Shown here piece by piece: positions 18,463 through 27,760 of a stretch of DNA of 64,000 nucleotides. Each line of letters starts with the position of its first letter. Position 1 is the first letter of the stretch. The stretch spans positions 186,001 through 250,000 of the forward strand of contig DVEG01000020.1 in assembly GCA_015295835.1 (NCBI GenBank), written 5' to 3'. This DNA comes from Oscillatoriaceae cyanobacterium M7585_C2015_266 (GTDB lineage Bacteria; Cyanobacteriota; Cyanobacteriia; Cyanobacteriales; Oscillatoriaceae). A model generated the notes under the pieces. The model made no database searches, was not told the DNA's origin, and saw only the letters and a program-made list of their open reading frames with translations. A program made the position numbers and the translations under genes.

Positions 18463-19842
18463 TTATCTACCGCCAACCACGACATTTTTAATGCGAACGT
18501 GAGGCCCTCCTACGCTGACGGGCAAAGGCATTTGACCACCTTTACCGCAACCTCCGTTAAGGTAAACAGCATCAGAACCGATCGCTTCAATATCTTTTAA
18601 AGTCTGAAAGACATTGCCAGAGAGGGTGACATCACTGATTGGTTCGGCTATTTGACCGTTGCGAATCATATAGCCTTCGGCAGCGGCAAAGGTAAACATC
18701 TCGCCATTAGTTTGTCCGCCGATCATCCGTACCGCGTAGACGCCTTCGTCGATATCGCTAATCATATCTTCAAAAGAGTGATCGCCAGCTTCGATCGCCG
18801 TATTCGTCATCCGCACCAGTGGCGGGTGCGTGGCATCAAGAGCGCGGGCATTACCGGTGGGCGCTTCATGCATCTTGCCGGCTGTTTCGCGATTGTGTAG
18901 GCGCTGGGTAAGTATACCATTTTTAATCAGATATTTACGCTGCGCCGGTACGCCTTCGTCGTCGTATTTAATCGATCCCGGCAACCCAGGAAGGGTGGCA
19001 TCATCTACGACATTCAACTGCTCGATACCCATCTGCTTGCCAAGTTGGAGCAATTCCTGTAGTCGTGGGTTTTCGTAAATAAAATCTGCCTCGGAAAGAT
19101 GACCAAAAGCTTCGTGAATGAATACTCCCGCCAGATAGGGATCGAGTATTACTGTATATTGACCACCTTTAACGGGTTTGGCTTCTAACTGGCGGATGGC
19201 ACGCTCTGCCGCTCCTTTTACTCGTTCTTCAATACCGATTATGGCGTTAAAATCTGAGCGGGAGTGGAAAGATTCGTAACCCTGACGAACTAAACCCCCT
19301 TTGCCACGGGCTACCGCCCCGAAGCCGCCAGAAATATCTAGGCGTTCTTGGGCGATGCAAGTTCCGTTGGAGTTGACAAAATAGGTGAGGCCAAAGCGCT
19401 CGCGATAGCTCACCATTGTAGTCTGAATTCTTGGATCAAACTCCAACAGCAGTTTGTTGTAATTTTCTATAATTTGGCGCTTTTCATCTAAGGAGACGCC
19501 GCGCGGATCTCGTCCCAATTCCACTTTTACATAATCTTGCACCGGTGAAACTTCTGCTAGTTCAGTTTTTTCACTGCCTACTAAGTGGGCTTGGGAGATG
19601 GCTTCTTCAATGCGGTTGTTTAGTTCGGCTAAACCATTAAAGGTAACGAAGCTCCAACCGCCCTTGTGGCAAGCGCGAATTCCTCCTGCTAGGGCAAAGC
19701 TGCGATCAACTGCATCTAATTGGGAGCCGCGAAAAGTGATAGAAGTGGCTTCGCTCTGTTCTAGGCGCACTTCTAGATAGTCTACGCGATCGCGATAGGG
19801 TGCGATCGCTTCCACCAACCTATTCTGTATCGAATTGTCCAC
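18463..19842 (-). CDS. tldD: TldD-family metallopeptidase
   Basis: TldD forms a heterodimer with PmbA/TldE and cleaves unfolded or modified peptides; in some bacteria it matures peptide products. The 459-residue protein has the family zinc motif HEAFGH in the segment GVFIHEAFGHLSEADF. It also has the N-terminal YLEVRLEQSEATSI and the C-terminal glycine-rich YLNGGCGKGGQMPLPVS, where a metal-ligand cysteine is expected. Length is normal. No pmbA gene is adjacent, so the partner must lie elsewhere. Confidence 0.92.
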   Translation of the reverse strand: MDNSIQNRLVEAIAPYRDRVDYLEVRLEQSEATSITFRGSQLDAVDRSFALAGGIRACHKGGWSFVTFNGLAELNNRIEEAISQAHLVGSEKTELAEVSPVQDYVKVELGRDPRGVSLDEKRQIIENYNKLLLEFDPRIQTTMVSYRERFGLTYFVNSNGTCIAQERLDISGGFGAVARGKGGLVRQGYESFHSRSDFNAIIGIEERVKGAAERAIRQLEAKPVKGGQYTVILDPYLAGVFIHEAFGHLSEADFIYENPRLQELLQLGKQMGIEQLNVVDDATLPGLPGSIKYDDEGVPAQRKYLIKNGILTQRLHNRETAGKMHEAPTGNARALDATHPPLVRMTNTAIEAGDHSFEDMISDIDEGVYAVRMIGGQTNGEMFTFAAAEGYMIRNGQIAEPISDVTLSGNVFQTLKDIEAIGSDAVYLNGGCGKGGQMPLPVSVGGPHVRIKNVVVGGR

Positions 19843-20028
19843 GCTCTCCTTCCCTTACAAAACTTTACAAATCCTTACTACAGTTTAATCTTTCTCAATT
19901 TAAACTGAAGCTATTAAATCTATTGACATTTCTTTTCCAGAAGTTATCAAATCATGGGAAAAAGCAGTTGCGAGGGCGTGTTTTTTAAAAACCCCGCAAG
20001 CAAAATAAATACAAAAAATACTCTCTAG

Positions 20029-20724
20029 CTATATATTCCCATAAACGGGAACAACAGCGCCGCGAACGTCTTTAGCTGCTTCAGAAGCTAAGAAACAAAT
20101 CACTTCCGCCAGGGATTCTGGTTTTACCCACTGACTGGCATTTTCTTCTCCCATTGCCGCGCGATTGCTGGGTGTATCGATGACGCTGGGAAGCACGACA
20201 TTAGCAGTAATATTAGTACCTTTTGTTTCCTGCGCGATCGCTTGTGTCAGAGCAACTACTCCTGCTTTTGATGCGCAGTAAGCCGCTAATTCTGCCGCCG
20301 GCTGTACCGCTCCCCGCGAACTCACCGTCACAATTCGCCCATAACCGTGCTGTAGCATTTTTGCCAGACTGTGCTTACACGCTAAAAAAGTCGTATTCAA
20401 ATTTAAATCAAAATCTTTTTTCCAATTTTCATAACTGTACTCGTGGGTTTTCCCCATCGAAAATCCCCCTACTAAATGAATCAATACATCTACCCTTTCC
20501 ATCTCACTAACTAACTTCTCCACCGCCTTCTCATCTGTTAAATCCGCTTGAACAAACCGAATCCTGGCAATATCTGCTGGGGAAAGAATTCCTTTCAGCC
20601 TTTCCACATCTCGGAGATTGATATAGGGAATAGTGACATCTGCTCCTCTGGCAAGTACTGCTGGAGTCACCCCCAATCCTAAACCACCTGTTCCACCAGT
20701 TAGTAACACTTTTTTACCTTTCAT
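20029..20724 (-). CDS. Short-chain dehydrogenase/reductase
   Basis: This is a classical SDR of 231 residues. The cofactor loop is TGGTGGLGLGV. DLTDEKAVEKL follows the second strand, and LIHLVGGFSMG replaces the usual NNAG. The catalytic serine is in VTVSSRGA and the YxxxK pair is in YCASKAG. The Gly-rich loop and following acidic or basic residues do not let me choose NAD from NADP. The substrate is unknown. It is a single gene with an ATP-free spacer on both sides. Confidence 0.9.
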   Translation of the reverse strand: MKGKKVLLTGGTGGLGLGVTPAVLARGADVTIPYINLRDVERLKGILSPADIARIRFVQADLTDEKAVEKLVSEMERVDVLIHLVGGFSMGKTHEYSYENWKKDFDLNLNTTFLACKHSLAKMLQHGYGRIVTVSSRGAVQPAAELAAYCASKAGVVALTQAIAQETKGTNITANVVLPSVIDTPSNRAAMGEENASQWVKPESLAEVICFLASEAAKDVRGAVVPVYGNI

Positions 20725-20807
20725 CTGCTTCTCCTTGCGAGGGCGTATAATGATAATACCTGAATAAAATGCAATTCTCTCATTCCCCTAATTTTCTATA
20801 AATATCA

Positions 20808-21053
20808 TCATTCTCCCGCTCCTGAAGATTGGTTTGTATATTGGCGATAATATTCTAGCATTATTTTTGGCCAAATAAACAAAAAAAAGCCCATCCACGC
20901 CACTATTGGTACGGCGACGATAACTGTCACCCAGATAATTTTAAACAAGAGCCAACTGCCGCTAATTATAGTAATACCTGTGAGCAGAATCGACCAAGGC
21001 TGACACCACCAAGGCTTGTAGCTCCACGGGTTCATCGATTTTTCCTGAGACAT
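20808..21053 (-). CDS. Small membrane protein (DUF6737-like)
   Basis: The product has 81 residues: a tryptophan-rich start (MNPWSYKPWWCQPWSI) and two hydrophobic helices (about residues 22-40 and 42-62), ending in a polar tail. The PWxYKPWWCQPWSI motif is typical of a conserved cyanobacterial family, DUF6737 as I recall, with no known role. A longer frame begins at 21083, but the ATG at 21051-21053 (MSQEKSMNPW) fits better. It lies 83 bases upstream of the SDR gene on the same strand, so it may be co-transcribed. Confidence 0.7.
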   Translation of the reverse strand: MSQEKSMNPWSYKPWWCQPWSILLTGITIISGSWLLFKIIWVTVIVAVPIVAWMGFFLFIWPKIMLEYYRQYTNQSSGAGE

Positions 21054-21282
21054 ACTGGAGACGTTAAAAATCAATCCTAGCAAGTAAAAATATTTTATAG
21101 TGTTTTTCTTATCTTTTGAGGTACACTCATACCCAGTAACTCTGATAATTCATCTGCCTCAATAATCCAAGCTGCTATTGGCAGGTTTCTTTGAGAGGTG
21201 ATATCTTCTGCTCTGGAGGGAGCGCATATGTCACCGTCTGAGAGACAATAAAATCAAACCCAATTTTACCAAATCAAGGGCT

Positions 21283-21645
21283 ATGCAAATCACCCAGTGT
21301 CTGCACGCAGCTATTCTTGTAACAGATTTAGAAAAAGCAGAGCATTTTTACGGCACTATACTGGGGCTTCCCAAAGTCGAGAGAACTCTTAAATACCCCG
21401 GAGCCTGGTATCAAGTGGGAGACTTTCAGATTCACCTAATTGTAGATGCGGAATTTCATACAGAGTATCAGAATCGCGAAAAATGGGGGCGCAACCGTCA
21501 CATTGCCTTTTCTGTTGCTAATCTAGAAGCAGCAAAAGCAGAATTGCAAGCGAGTGGCTGCGAAGTACAAATGAGCGCATCTGGGCGAGCAGCTCTCTTT
21601 ACCCGCGATCCAGATGGTAATATAATTGAACTCAGCCAAATGTAA
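21283..21645 (+). CDS. VOC-superfamily (glyoxalase/bleomycin-resistance fold) protein
   Basis: This 120-residue single-module VOC protein has two beta-alpha-beta-beta-beta units: HAAILVTDLEKAEHFYGTIL ... YQVGDFQIHLIV, and RHIAFSVANLEAAKAELQASG ... LFTRDPDGNIIEL. Metal-binding positions H7 (LHAAI), H in FQIHL, H in NRHIAF and E in NIIELSQ are all present, so it likely binds a divalent metal. The substrate is unknown. Its stop is directly followed by the ATG of the recombinase-like gene (TAAATG, no gap), so the two are coupled. Confidence 0.88.
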   Translation: MQITQCLHAAILVTDLEKAEHFYGTILGLPKVERTLKYPGAWYQVGDFQIHLIVDAEFHTEYQNREKWGRNRHIAFSVANLEAAKAELQASGCEVQMSASGRAALFTRDPDGNIIELSQM

Positions 21646-22935
21646 ATGAAAATTATTGCTTACTCCTACAGTGAGCCTCTGCTAGAATTGCCACCGGATC
21701 GATCGATTTGGGGGGAGGTTGAGCGCGTATATGAAGATTTGGGCGAGCGCACTCAATTGCAGCAACTCCTCAGAGATTGTCGCACTAATCCCCCCGAATA
21801 TTTATTAATTCGCCAGCTAGAAGAACTTGGCGATTCGGTAAAAGAAATTCGCGAGCGCCTAAAAGAAATCGAATCTCTCGGCATCCAGATAATTTTCCTT
21901 TATAATCAGCAATTGAACACTTCTGAACCTCAGCGAGCCGAGCTGCTTAAACTGCTGGAAGAAATCCAGCAAAATCAGCGCAGTCGCTGCATCCGTAAAG
22001 GGCACGCCCGTAACCGCCTCAAAAATTTGCCGCCTCCCGGTAAAGCCCCTTACGGATACCGTAGAGGAAAAGAACGCTATACAATAGATCGCGTTCAAGC
22101 GCCGATTGTCAAAGACTTTTTTGAACACTTTCTCCTCTATGGCTCTCTACGCGGTGCTATTCGTTATCTGGAGAAAAAACATGGCAAAAAAATCTCAGTT
22201 TCTACGGCTCGTCAGTGGCTCACCAATCCCGTATATCGCGGTGATTTAAAATATCAAAACGGTGAAATAATTTCTAATACCCACACCCCAATTATTTCTA
22301 GGGAAGAAGCTGCTCAAGTCGAACGCATCCTGCGTCGAAACCGACGTCTGCCGACTCGCTCTGCTAGTGCTCCTCGTTCCCTTGCCGGTTTGGTAATCTG
22401 CAGTGAGTGTAATTCGCTTCTGACAGTTTCTCGCGTCACTGCTTATCGAAAGAAAGGGGAATATCTTTATCTGCGCCCCAGTAATTGCCCTAAGCAACCA
22501 AAGTGCAAAGCTATTCCCTATGAGCAAGTATTGCAGCGTACTATTGAAGCAATTTGTCGCGATTTACCACCGGCAGTAGCTGGTTTGAATTTGCCAGATA
22601 TAGATGTTGTGAAAAATGAAATTATTCGGGCGATCGCTACTAAAAAAGAGATTCTTTCTCAGCTTCCTTCTCTGCAAACTACAGGCATTCTTGACGCTGA
22701 AACAGCCGATTTGCGTGCTTATAAACTGCGCACGGAAATTTCCCAACTCCAAAGCCGTCTGACTGAAATGCCGCCGGTGAATCTCCGGGAAACTTGTCAA
22801 ACTGTTTCCTTGCCCCAATTTTGGCTGGATTTGTCAGAATCGGAGCGGCGATTTTACTTTCGAGAATTTCTCAGCAAAATTGAAATTATACGTCAAAATG
22901 AAACTTGGCAGTTGCGGCTGATTTTTATTTTTTAG
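21646..22935 (+). CDS. Serine-recombinase-like protein with altered catalytic positions
   Basis: The 429-residue layout is that of a large serine recombinase. It has an N-terminal resolvase-like domain (residues 1-100), a 'recombinase' DNA-binding domain (PGKAPYGYRRGKERYTID ... STARQWLTNPVYRGDL), a zinc-ribbon region (CSEC ... CPKQPKC) and a C-terminal helical part. The active site is odd. Where resolvases have YARVS this has AYSYS, and where they have RLDRLGR this has RQLEELGDS. The nucleophile-like serine remains, but three expected arginines appear lost. No inverted repeats or cargo suggest mobility, and the gene is coupled to a VOC gene. I infer a domesticated relative, perhaps a DNA-binding protein, distantly like XisF. 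Confidence 0.75.
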   Translation: MKIIAYSYSEPLLELPPDRSIWGEVERVYEDLGERTQLQQLLRDCRTNPPEYLLIRQLEELGDSVKEIRERLKEIESLGIQIIFLYNQQLNTSEPQRAELLKLLEEIQQNQRSRCIRKGHARNRLKNLPPPGKAPYGYRRGKERYTIDRVQAPIVKDFFEHFLLYGSLRGAIRYLEKKHGKKISVSTARQWLTNPVYRGDLKYQNGEIISNTHTPIISREEAAQVERILRRNRRLPTRSASAPRSLAGLVICSECNSLLTVSRVTAYRKKGEYLYLRPSNCPKQPKCKAIPYEQVLQRTIEAICRDLPPAVAGLNLPDIDVVKNEIIRAIATKKEILSQLPSLQTTGILDAETADLRAYKLRTEISQLQSRLTEMPPVNLRETCQTVSLPQFWLDLSESERRFYFREFLSKIEIIRQNETWQLRLIFIF

Positions 22936-24229
22936 CTTCTGTAGCCAGGTTTTCTGATTGATTTACCGGCAATTCTACTGTAAAAGTCGTGCCTCCTCCT
23001 GGGGTAGAAGAAAAATATATCCGCCCTCTATGATTTTCTATTACTATCTGCTGAGAAATCGACAACCCCAAACCCGTGCCCGCATCCCTAGGTTTTGTGG
23101 TAAATAACGGTTCAAATATGCGATTTTGTATTTCTAACGGAATACCAGGTCCGTTGTCGGATATTTTAACTGCTACCCAGTAGGGATTTACTAACTGAGT
23201 TGCGATCGCTATTCTTCTGGGTTCTTTTTTTCTTGAAAAATCTTCTTCTAGCAAAGCGTCGATCGCATTACTAATCAAATTCATAAATACTTGATTGATT
23301 TGATTTATATAGCACTCTACTTTGGGAATATTTCCATAATTCCTCACTATTTCAATTTTTTTCTTATATCTGTTGCTCAACAACACCAACGTACTTTCAA
23401 TGCCTGCGTGCAAGTCAGCATATTTCATTTTTGCTTCATCCAGCCGATAGAAACTCCGCAAATTTAGAACTATTTCGCGAATTCGCGCAGCTCCTATTTT
23501 CATAGACTCCACCAAGTTTTGTAAATCCTCCACCACAAAATCTATCTCTATTTCTTCTTTTAATGCTTTTATTTCTTCTGAATCACAATTCATCTGGTAT
23601 AACTTTAATAATTTTAAAATTTCTTTTATATATTCTTCTACATAAGGTAAATTGCCATATATAAAGTTTACTGGATTATTTATTTCGTGAGAAATTCCTG
23701 ACACCATTTGACCGAGAAGAGACATTTTCTCCATCTGAATTAAATGTCCCTGCATCTGCTGCAATTCGTTTAAAGTTTTATTAAGGTACTGATTTTGTTC
23801 TCTCAATTCCTGCGTGCGCTGTTCAACCAGTTGCTCTAGCTTGATGTTGCGCTGCTCCAGTGCTGCTTCCGATTTAACAATCTGGCTGAACCGTACTAAA
23901 ATAGCGTAGCTTTTGTGAAAACTTAGAAATCCGATTGCTGGAATTATCGTCAACAAGTCAAAGCAGGTTTGCCATCTTATTATATCCCATAAACCAAACA
24001 TTCCTATGCCGTGCGCTGTATGCCCTAGGGCACAGGAAATAAAGATCCCCACTACGAATACTACTAGCCAGTCAAGCCCTTGGTGTCGATTCTGCCACAA
24101 ACCAAGGGCAATTAACGAACCGATGATATAGTAACATAAAGCAACAATTAGGTTAGCCACTGCATCAACTGTCTGGATGTGAAAGTCAGTCAAAGTGCTA
24201 ATCAAACCTAAAAATTCAATATCTAGCAT
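22925..24229 (-). CDS. Membrane-bound sensor histidine kinase
   Basis: This 434-residue protein has about four hydrophobic segments in its first 110 residues, then a coiled coil rich in Glu/Gln (VEQRTQELREQNQYL). The phosphoacceptor segment is SGISHEINNPVNFI. The HATPase domain has N-box NLISNAIDALL, G1 ISDNGPGIP, F-box RIFEPLFTTK and G2 GTGLGLSISQQI. All needed kinase residues are present. The N-terminal region resembles a small membrane sensor rather than a PAS domain. No response regulator is next to it. It overlaps the recombinase-like gene tail-to-tail by 11 bases. Confidence 0.9.
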   Translation of the reverse strand: MLDIEFLGLISTLTDFHIQTVDAVANLIVALCYYIIGSLIALGLWQNRHQGLDWLVVFVVGIFISCALGHTAHGIGMFGLWDIIRWQTCFDLLTIIPAIGFLSFHKSYAILVRFSQIVKSEAALEQRNIKLEQLVEQRTQELREQNQYLNKTLNELQQMQGHLIQMEKMSLLGQMVSGISHEINNPVNFIYGNLPYVEEYIKEILKLLKLYQMNCDSEEIKALKEEIEIDFVVEDLQNLVESMKIGAARIREIVLNLRSFYRLDEAKMKYADLHAGIESTLVLLSNRYKKKIEIVRNYGNIPKVECYINQINQVFMNLISNAIDALLEEDFSRKKEPRRIAIATQLVNPYWVAVKISDNGPGIPLEIQNRIFEPLFTTKPRDAGTGLGLSISQQIVIENHRGRIYFSSTPGGGTTFTVELPVNQSENLATEAKK

Positions 24230-24336
24230 TTGGTAGTCTGTCTAAATCGTGAGTTTATTTTATAGATATAATTTTACTGATGGATGGATACTATCGCAAT
24301 TTTGATACAATAAATACTGTGTGCTGAACAGGTGTA

Positions 24337-24390
24337 AAGGGTGTAGAAAGGCGAGCGCTAATTTTCCTTTCACCCTTGCTGCGCTCGCCT
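24337..24390. repeat. Structured spacer with two mutually exclusive hairpins
   Basis: Two sets of complementary segments interlock. AAGGGT (24337-24342) plus GAAAGG (24346-24351) can pair with CCTTTC plus ACCCTT (24366-24377). AGGCGAGCGC (24349-24358) can pair with GCGCTCGCCT (24381-24390). The two stems share bases, so they could form a switch or a pseudoknot-like fold. It lies between the 491-residue protein gene and the histidine kinase gene, 28 bases beyond the stop of the former. Confidence 0.5.
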
Positions 24391-24417
24391 ATAAGCCATT
24401 TATTATATATTCGCGTG

Positions 24418-25893
24418 TTATTCCCTACTAAAAAAGTTTGATTTTCCGGTATTGCGTACATTCACAACCTTGCTGAGTAAATCAAACCAGAACGAAGAGC
24501 CCATAGAAATAGCCAATCCACTCACTAGCCAACCCAAAAACTGCTTAAGATAAGGAATTTTCCAACTTTCTTTCAACTGTTGTTTTTGATTAACTCGATT
24601 CCAGCCCACAGGCAACGGCACTTCTTCTAGGGATTTTCTCACTTCTGCATCGATGCGAGTTTTAAACTCTTCAGCATTCAGAGCCGGATTTTGCGCCACC
24701 AGTTGCTCTGCATTTTGAGTAATAGTCGCTCGTAAAATTGAATTTCTCGACAAACTCCCGACGATATGAAAAGTATCGGCATTTGTTGCCACAGCCACAA
24801 CTAAACCGACTAAAATTGCTACTCCTTTTGCATTACGCTTGTATACGCCAGAAGCTCTTTCCATCGAGCGTTCGAACCAAGTTTCAATTTGCACCTGTAA
24901 TTGATTAATATCCTCATCAATGCTAAAACCATTTTTCACCCGTTCAGCTAGAGCAGTTAGACTATCTTTAAGCGATTGCGGTAAGCTATCAACTAATTCA
25001 GCAATTCCTTTATAAGTAGGGCTGTCTTTATCTTGAAATAATTTTTCAAATTCTGCGTAAACAAACGGATTGCCTGTAATTACCTGAACAACTTCTGCCA
25101 CAGTCGGTTTGAGGGTAGCAAGCAATATTTTTCTTTCATTTTCACTGAAAATATCTTGCTTGAGTAATTTTGTTCTTTTGAGAAACATTTCACCAGAGGT
25201 ATCGCCAGCCTCTGTCAAAGCTAGATGACAGTTTTTTAAATAAGAATCTAGCTTATCAGCAATCCTGTCTAAGCTGACGTTCAAGGGAATTTTACCAGTT
25301 CGTAAATCCAAGACAATATCATCTATGCTAATAGCAAATTTGTTCAACTGTTTTTCAATTATTGGTTTGATGTTTTCACTGAGATTTGAATTATTAAAAA
25401 TTGCCACCATCTCTGGCAGCAACTTATCTTGTTTGAATTTTTCTAATCGAGCTACCGTCAATATTTGCGCTAATTTATTTATTTGTAATTTATCAATTAG
25501 CGTTTTAGCAAAGGCTTCGGGAGGAATATAAGAAGGGCCACTTTTTTGAGTTCCGAAAACATTTTCGCTTTTTGGTAAAATACGGCGGCAAAAATTAGTA
25601 AAAATGAAACTTCCTTTACGAAAATATTTAGCTAGTAATCCTTTGGCTTCCTGATTAAGATTTTTAAGCAGGGGATGTTCGTAAAGTTCGTTAGCGATTT
25701 TTCTGGCTTTCTGAGCGTCAAGATTGTCATCGCTGCTCCCGGCTATCAATACTTCAATGGATTTTTTTAAGTGTTCGGCTCTCCACTGAAGCAAAGTAGC
25801 GAAAAGCTCTTGAATTTCTGAAGCTAGGAGACTTAAAATTAGGTAAATAAAAATTAAGCCAATAGCAATATCTAAAATTAATGGGAGGTTCAT
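24418..25893 (-). CDS. Unknown 491-residue membrane protein
   Basis: I do not recognise a named family. The protein starts with a strong membrane helix (residues 4-25, PLILDIAIGLIFIYLILSLL) followed by SEIQEL. A long, mostly helical, lysine-rich soluble region of about 320 residues comes next. Near the C-terminus are two more hydrophobic segments (AILVGLVVAVATNADTF near residue 355 and LGWLVSGLAISMGSSFWFDLL near residue 460). There are no cysteine clusters or nucleotide-binding motifs. The gene stands between argB and the histidine kinase on the same strand, each separated by more than 180 bases with hairpins, so it is probably its own transcription unit. Confidence 0.7.
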   Translation of the reverse strand: MNLPLILDIAIGLIFIYLILSLLASEIQELFATLLQWRAEHLKKSIEVLIAGSSDDNLDAQKARKIANELYEHPLLKNLNQEAKGLLAKYFRKGSFIFTNFCRRILPKSENVFGTQKSGPSYIPPEAFAKTLIDKLQINKLAQILTVARLEKFKQDKLLPEMVAIFNNSNLSENIKPIIEKQLNKFAISIDDIVLDLRTGKIPLNVSLDRIADKLDSYLKNCHLALTEAGDTSGEMFLKRTKLLKQDIFSENERKILLATLKPTVAEVVQVITGNPFVYAEFEKLFQDKDSPTYKGIAELVDSLPQSLKDSLTALAERVKNGFSIDEDINQLQVQIETWFERSMERASGVYKRNAKGVAILVGLVVAVATNADTFHIVGSLSRNSILRATITQNAEQLVAQNPALNAEEFKTRIDAEVRKSLEEVPLPVGWNRVNQKQQLKESWKIPYLKQFLGWLVSGLAISMGSSFWFDLLSKVVNVRNTGKSNFFSRE

Positions 25894-25993
25894 TTTTTGC
25901 GGACTCCTAGTAGCGTCACAATCTTGGATACTATACGTCCAGATTGCCAGAAATCCCTGATGATTTAAATAAATATCGAGTGCTCTGTTGAAA

Positions 25994-26045
25994 GCTATCG
26001 GCGCCCATTGCCTTGATGAGGCGCGCTTCGGGAGGCACCGATAGC
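25994..26045 (-). terminator. Long hairpin in the argB 3' region
   Basis: A 12-bp stem joins 25994-26005 to 26034-26045 around a 28-base loop. Read on the minus strand every position pairs (one G-U wobble); on the plus strand that position is a C-A mismatch. This favours a role in the argB transcript, whose stop is 36 bases before it. A weak T-rich stretch follows, so it may be a terminator or a 3' stabiliser. Confidence 0.55.
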
Positions 26046-26080
26046 TAGAAATTAGAACGATTATAGTCGAGAAGTTTTTA

Positions 26081-26971
26081 TCATATAAATTCTGAACTCA
26101 CAATCATTGAACCAATACCAGTATCGGTAAAGATTTCTAACAGCAGAGAGTGAGGAATTCTACCGTCGATAATGTGAGCAGCGCGCACACCTTGGGCAAG
26201 ACTGCGCACACAGCACTTAACCTTGGGAATCATTCCGCCAGAGACTACTCCAGTTTCTATGAGACGGCGAGCTTCTTGAATGTCCAACTTGGTAATCAGT
26301 GTCGAAGGATCTTTAGCATCTCTTAAGATTCCTGCTGTATCTGTCAGCAAGATTAATTTTTCAGCACCCAAAGCAGCGGCAATTTCGCCTGCTACTGTGT
26401 CAGCGTTAATATTATAGGCTTGTCCAGTTTCATCTGCAGCGACGCTGGAAACAACGGGAATATAGTTGCTGTTAACTAGAGATTCTAAAATTTTAGTGTT
26501 CACTTTACTGACTTCGCCGACAAAGCCAATCCCTTCTTGACCCTCTGGGCGAGCTTGAAATAAATTACCATCTTTACCACACAAGCCGACTGCCGAGCCG
26601 CCTGCCTGGTTGATTAAAGAAACTAATTCTTTATTCACTCTACCGACTAAAACCATTTCCACAACATCCATTGTGGCGGCATCGGTGACTCGTAGACCAT
26701 TTTTGAATTGTGGCTCGATGCCGAGTTTGTCCAGCCAACTATTGATTTCGGGGCCACCACCGTGGACAATGACGGGGCGCATTCCGATACAAGAGAGGAA
26801 TACTATGTCGCGAATGACTTTATCTTTGAGGTTGGCATCTTTCATTGCTGCACCGCCATACTTGACGACGATGGTGCGCCCGGTAAACTGTTGGATGTAG
26901 GGCAGTGCTTCGCTCAGCACTCGCACTCGTGTGGACTCGGAAAGCTGTAAGTATTCTTGTTCTGCAATCAT
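26081..26971 (-). CDS. argB: Acetylglutamate kinase
   Basis: ArgB phosphorylates N-acetylglutamate, the controlled step of arginine synthesis in cyanobacteria, where the PII protein relieves arginine inhibition. The 296-residue protein has the amino-acid-kinase fold, with [47 protein letters not shown] and the C-terminal [15 protein letters not shown]. The N-terminal helix ([19 protein letters not shown]) characteristic of the arginine-sensitive hexameric form is present, so feedback control is expected. aroK follows upstream on the same strand by 67 bases. Confidence 0.96.
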   Translation of the reverse strand: MIAEQEYLQLSESTRVRVLSEALPYIQQFTGRTIVVKYGGAAMKDANLKDKVIRDIVFLSCIGMRPVIVHGGGPEINSWLDKLGIEPQFKNGLRVTDAATMDVVEMVLVGRVNKELVSLINQAGGSAVGLCGKDGNLFQARPEGQEGIGFVGEVSKVNTKILESLVNSNYIPVVSSVAADETGQAYNINADTVAGEIAAALGAEKLILLTDTAGILRDAKDPSTLITKLDIQEARRLIETGVVSGGMIPKVKCCVRSLAQGVRAAHIIDGRIPHSLLLEIFTDTGIGSMIVSSEFI

Positions 26972-27038
26972 AGTCGGTAAAATGACGCAAAAAAGCTCGA
27001 ATTGCAGTTTATCTGCAAGCAGGGAGTGATAAACTGTT

Positions 27039-27602
27039 TCAAATTTGACAATTTACTGCCCTTATTTCTGGTTTAAGAATTTTGTTAATCTCTTTGATAA
27101 CTCGTGCAGCGACTTGTTCGGGGGTTTCATCGGCTGTGACGGTGACGCGAATGTCGGCTTGGGCGTATAGGGGTTTTCGCTGTTCAAGGAGGGTTTGCAG
27201 TTTGGCTTTGGGATCGGTATTGGCTAATAGGGGGCGACTGGTATCGTTGCGCAAGCGATCGCTTAGTTGTTCCACGGGCACGTCTAGCCACACTACTATA
27301 CCATGCTGCAGATAGCTCCAGTTAAATCGCCGCAGCACTATGCCTCCACCTGTGGCAACGCTCAAGTTCTTGTATGTCGATACTTCTGCCAAAACTTGGC
27401 TTTCTAACTCCCGAAAGGCTTCCTCTCCTTCTTGCGCAAATATTTCGCTTATTGATTTTCCTGCAATTTTCTCGATCAGGGCGTCTGTATCGGCAAAGCG
27501 ATAGCCTAAATGCTGGGCCAAAATCTGTCCCACGGTCGTCTTTCCACACCCCATCATGCCAATTAGATATAAATTAACACCTTTTAATAAGTCTTTAATC
27601 AC
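27039..27602 (-). CDS. aroK: Shikimate kinase
   Basis: AroK phosphorylates shikimate in the aromatic amino-acid pathway. The 187-residue product has Walker [13 protein letters not shown], shikimate-binding DTDALIE (the Asp that contacts substrate) and FRELESQVL. It also has the glycine motif ATGGGIVLR and the lid region RNDTSRPLL. Size is typical. The gene lies directly upstream of argB with 67 bases between, so joint transcription of two amino-acid biosynthesis genes is likely. Confidence 0.95.
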   Translation of the reverse strand: MIKDLLKGVNLYLIGMMGCGKTTVGQILAQHLGYRFADTDALIEKIAGKSISEIFAQEGEEAFRELESQVLAEVSTYKNLSVATGGGIVLRRFNWSYLQHGIVVWLDVPVEQLSDRLRNDTSRPLLANTDPKAKLQTLLEQRKPLYAQADIRVTVTADETPEQVAARVIKEINKILKPEIRAVNCQI

Positions 27603-27760
27603 TGCTTGTTTCTCTCCAAAAGCGATCGCTCTTTCTCTCTAATCACAATCCTCAGAGTCGTTACTGTTAATTTTTGCGCAAATTGCAGCTTTATCGCCCC
27701 TCTTCTTTGCTAAAATCTTCCAAAAACAAACAAAACAAACAAATATATCCCTAAAAGGGA

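Noticed and set aside
21095..21250. A minus-strand open stretch of about 52 codons with protein-like sequence (AAWIIEADELSELLG) before the VOC gene.
   Set aside because: It has no usable start codon near its beginning and no ribosome-binding site. It might be a relic of a lost gene, but I cannot match it to a family.
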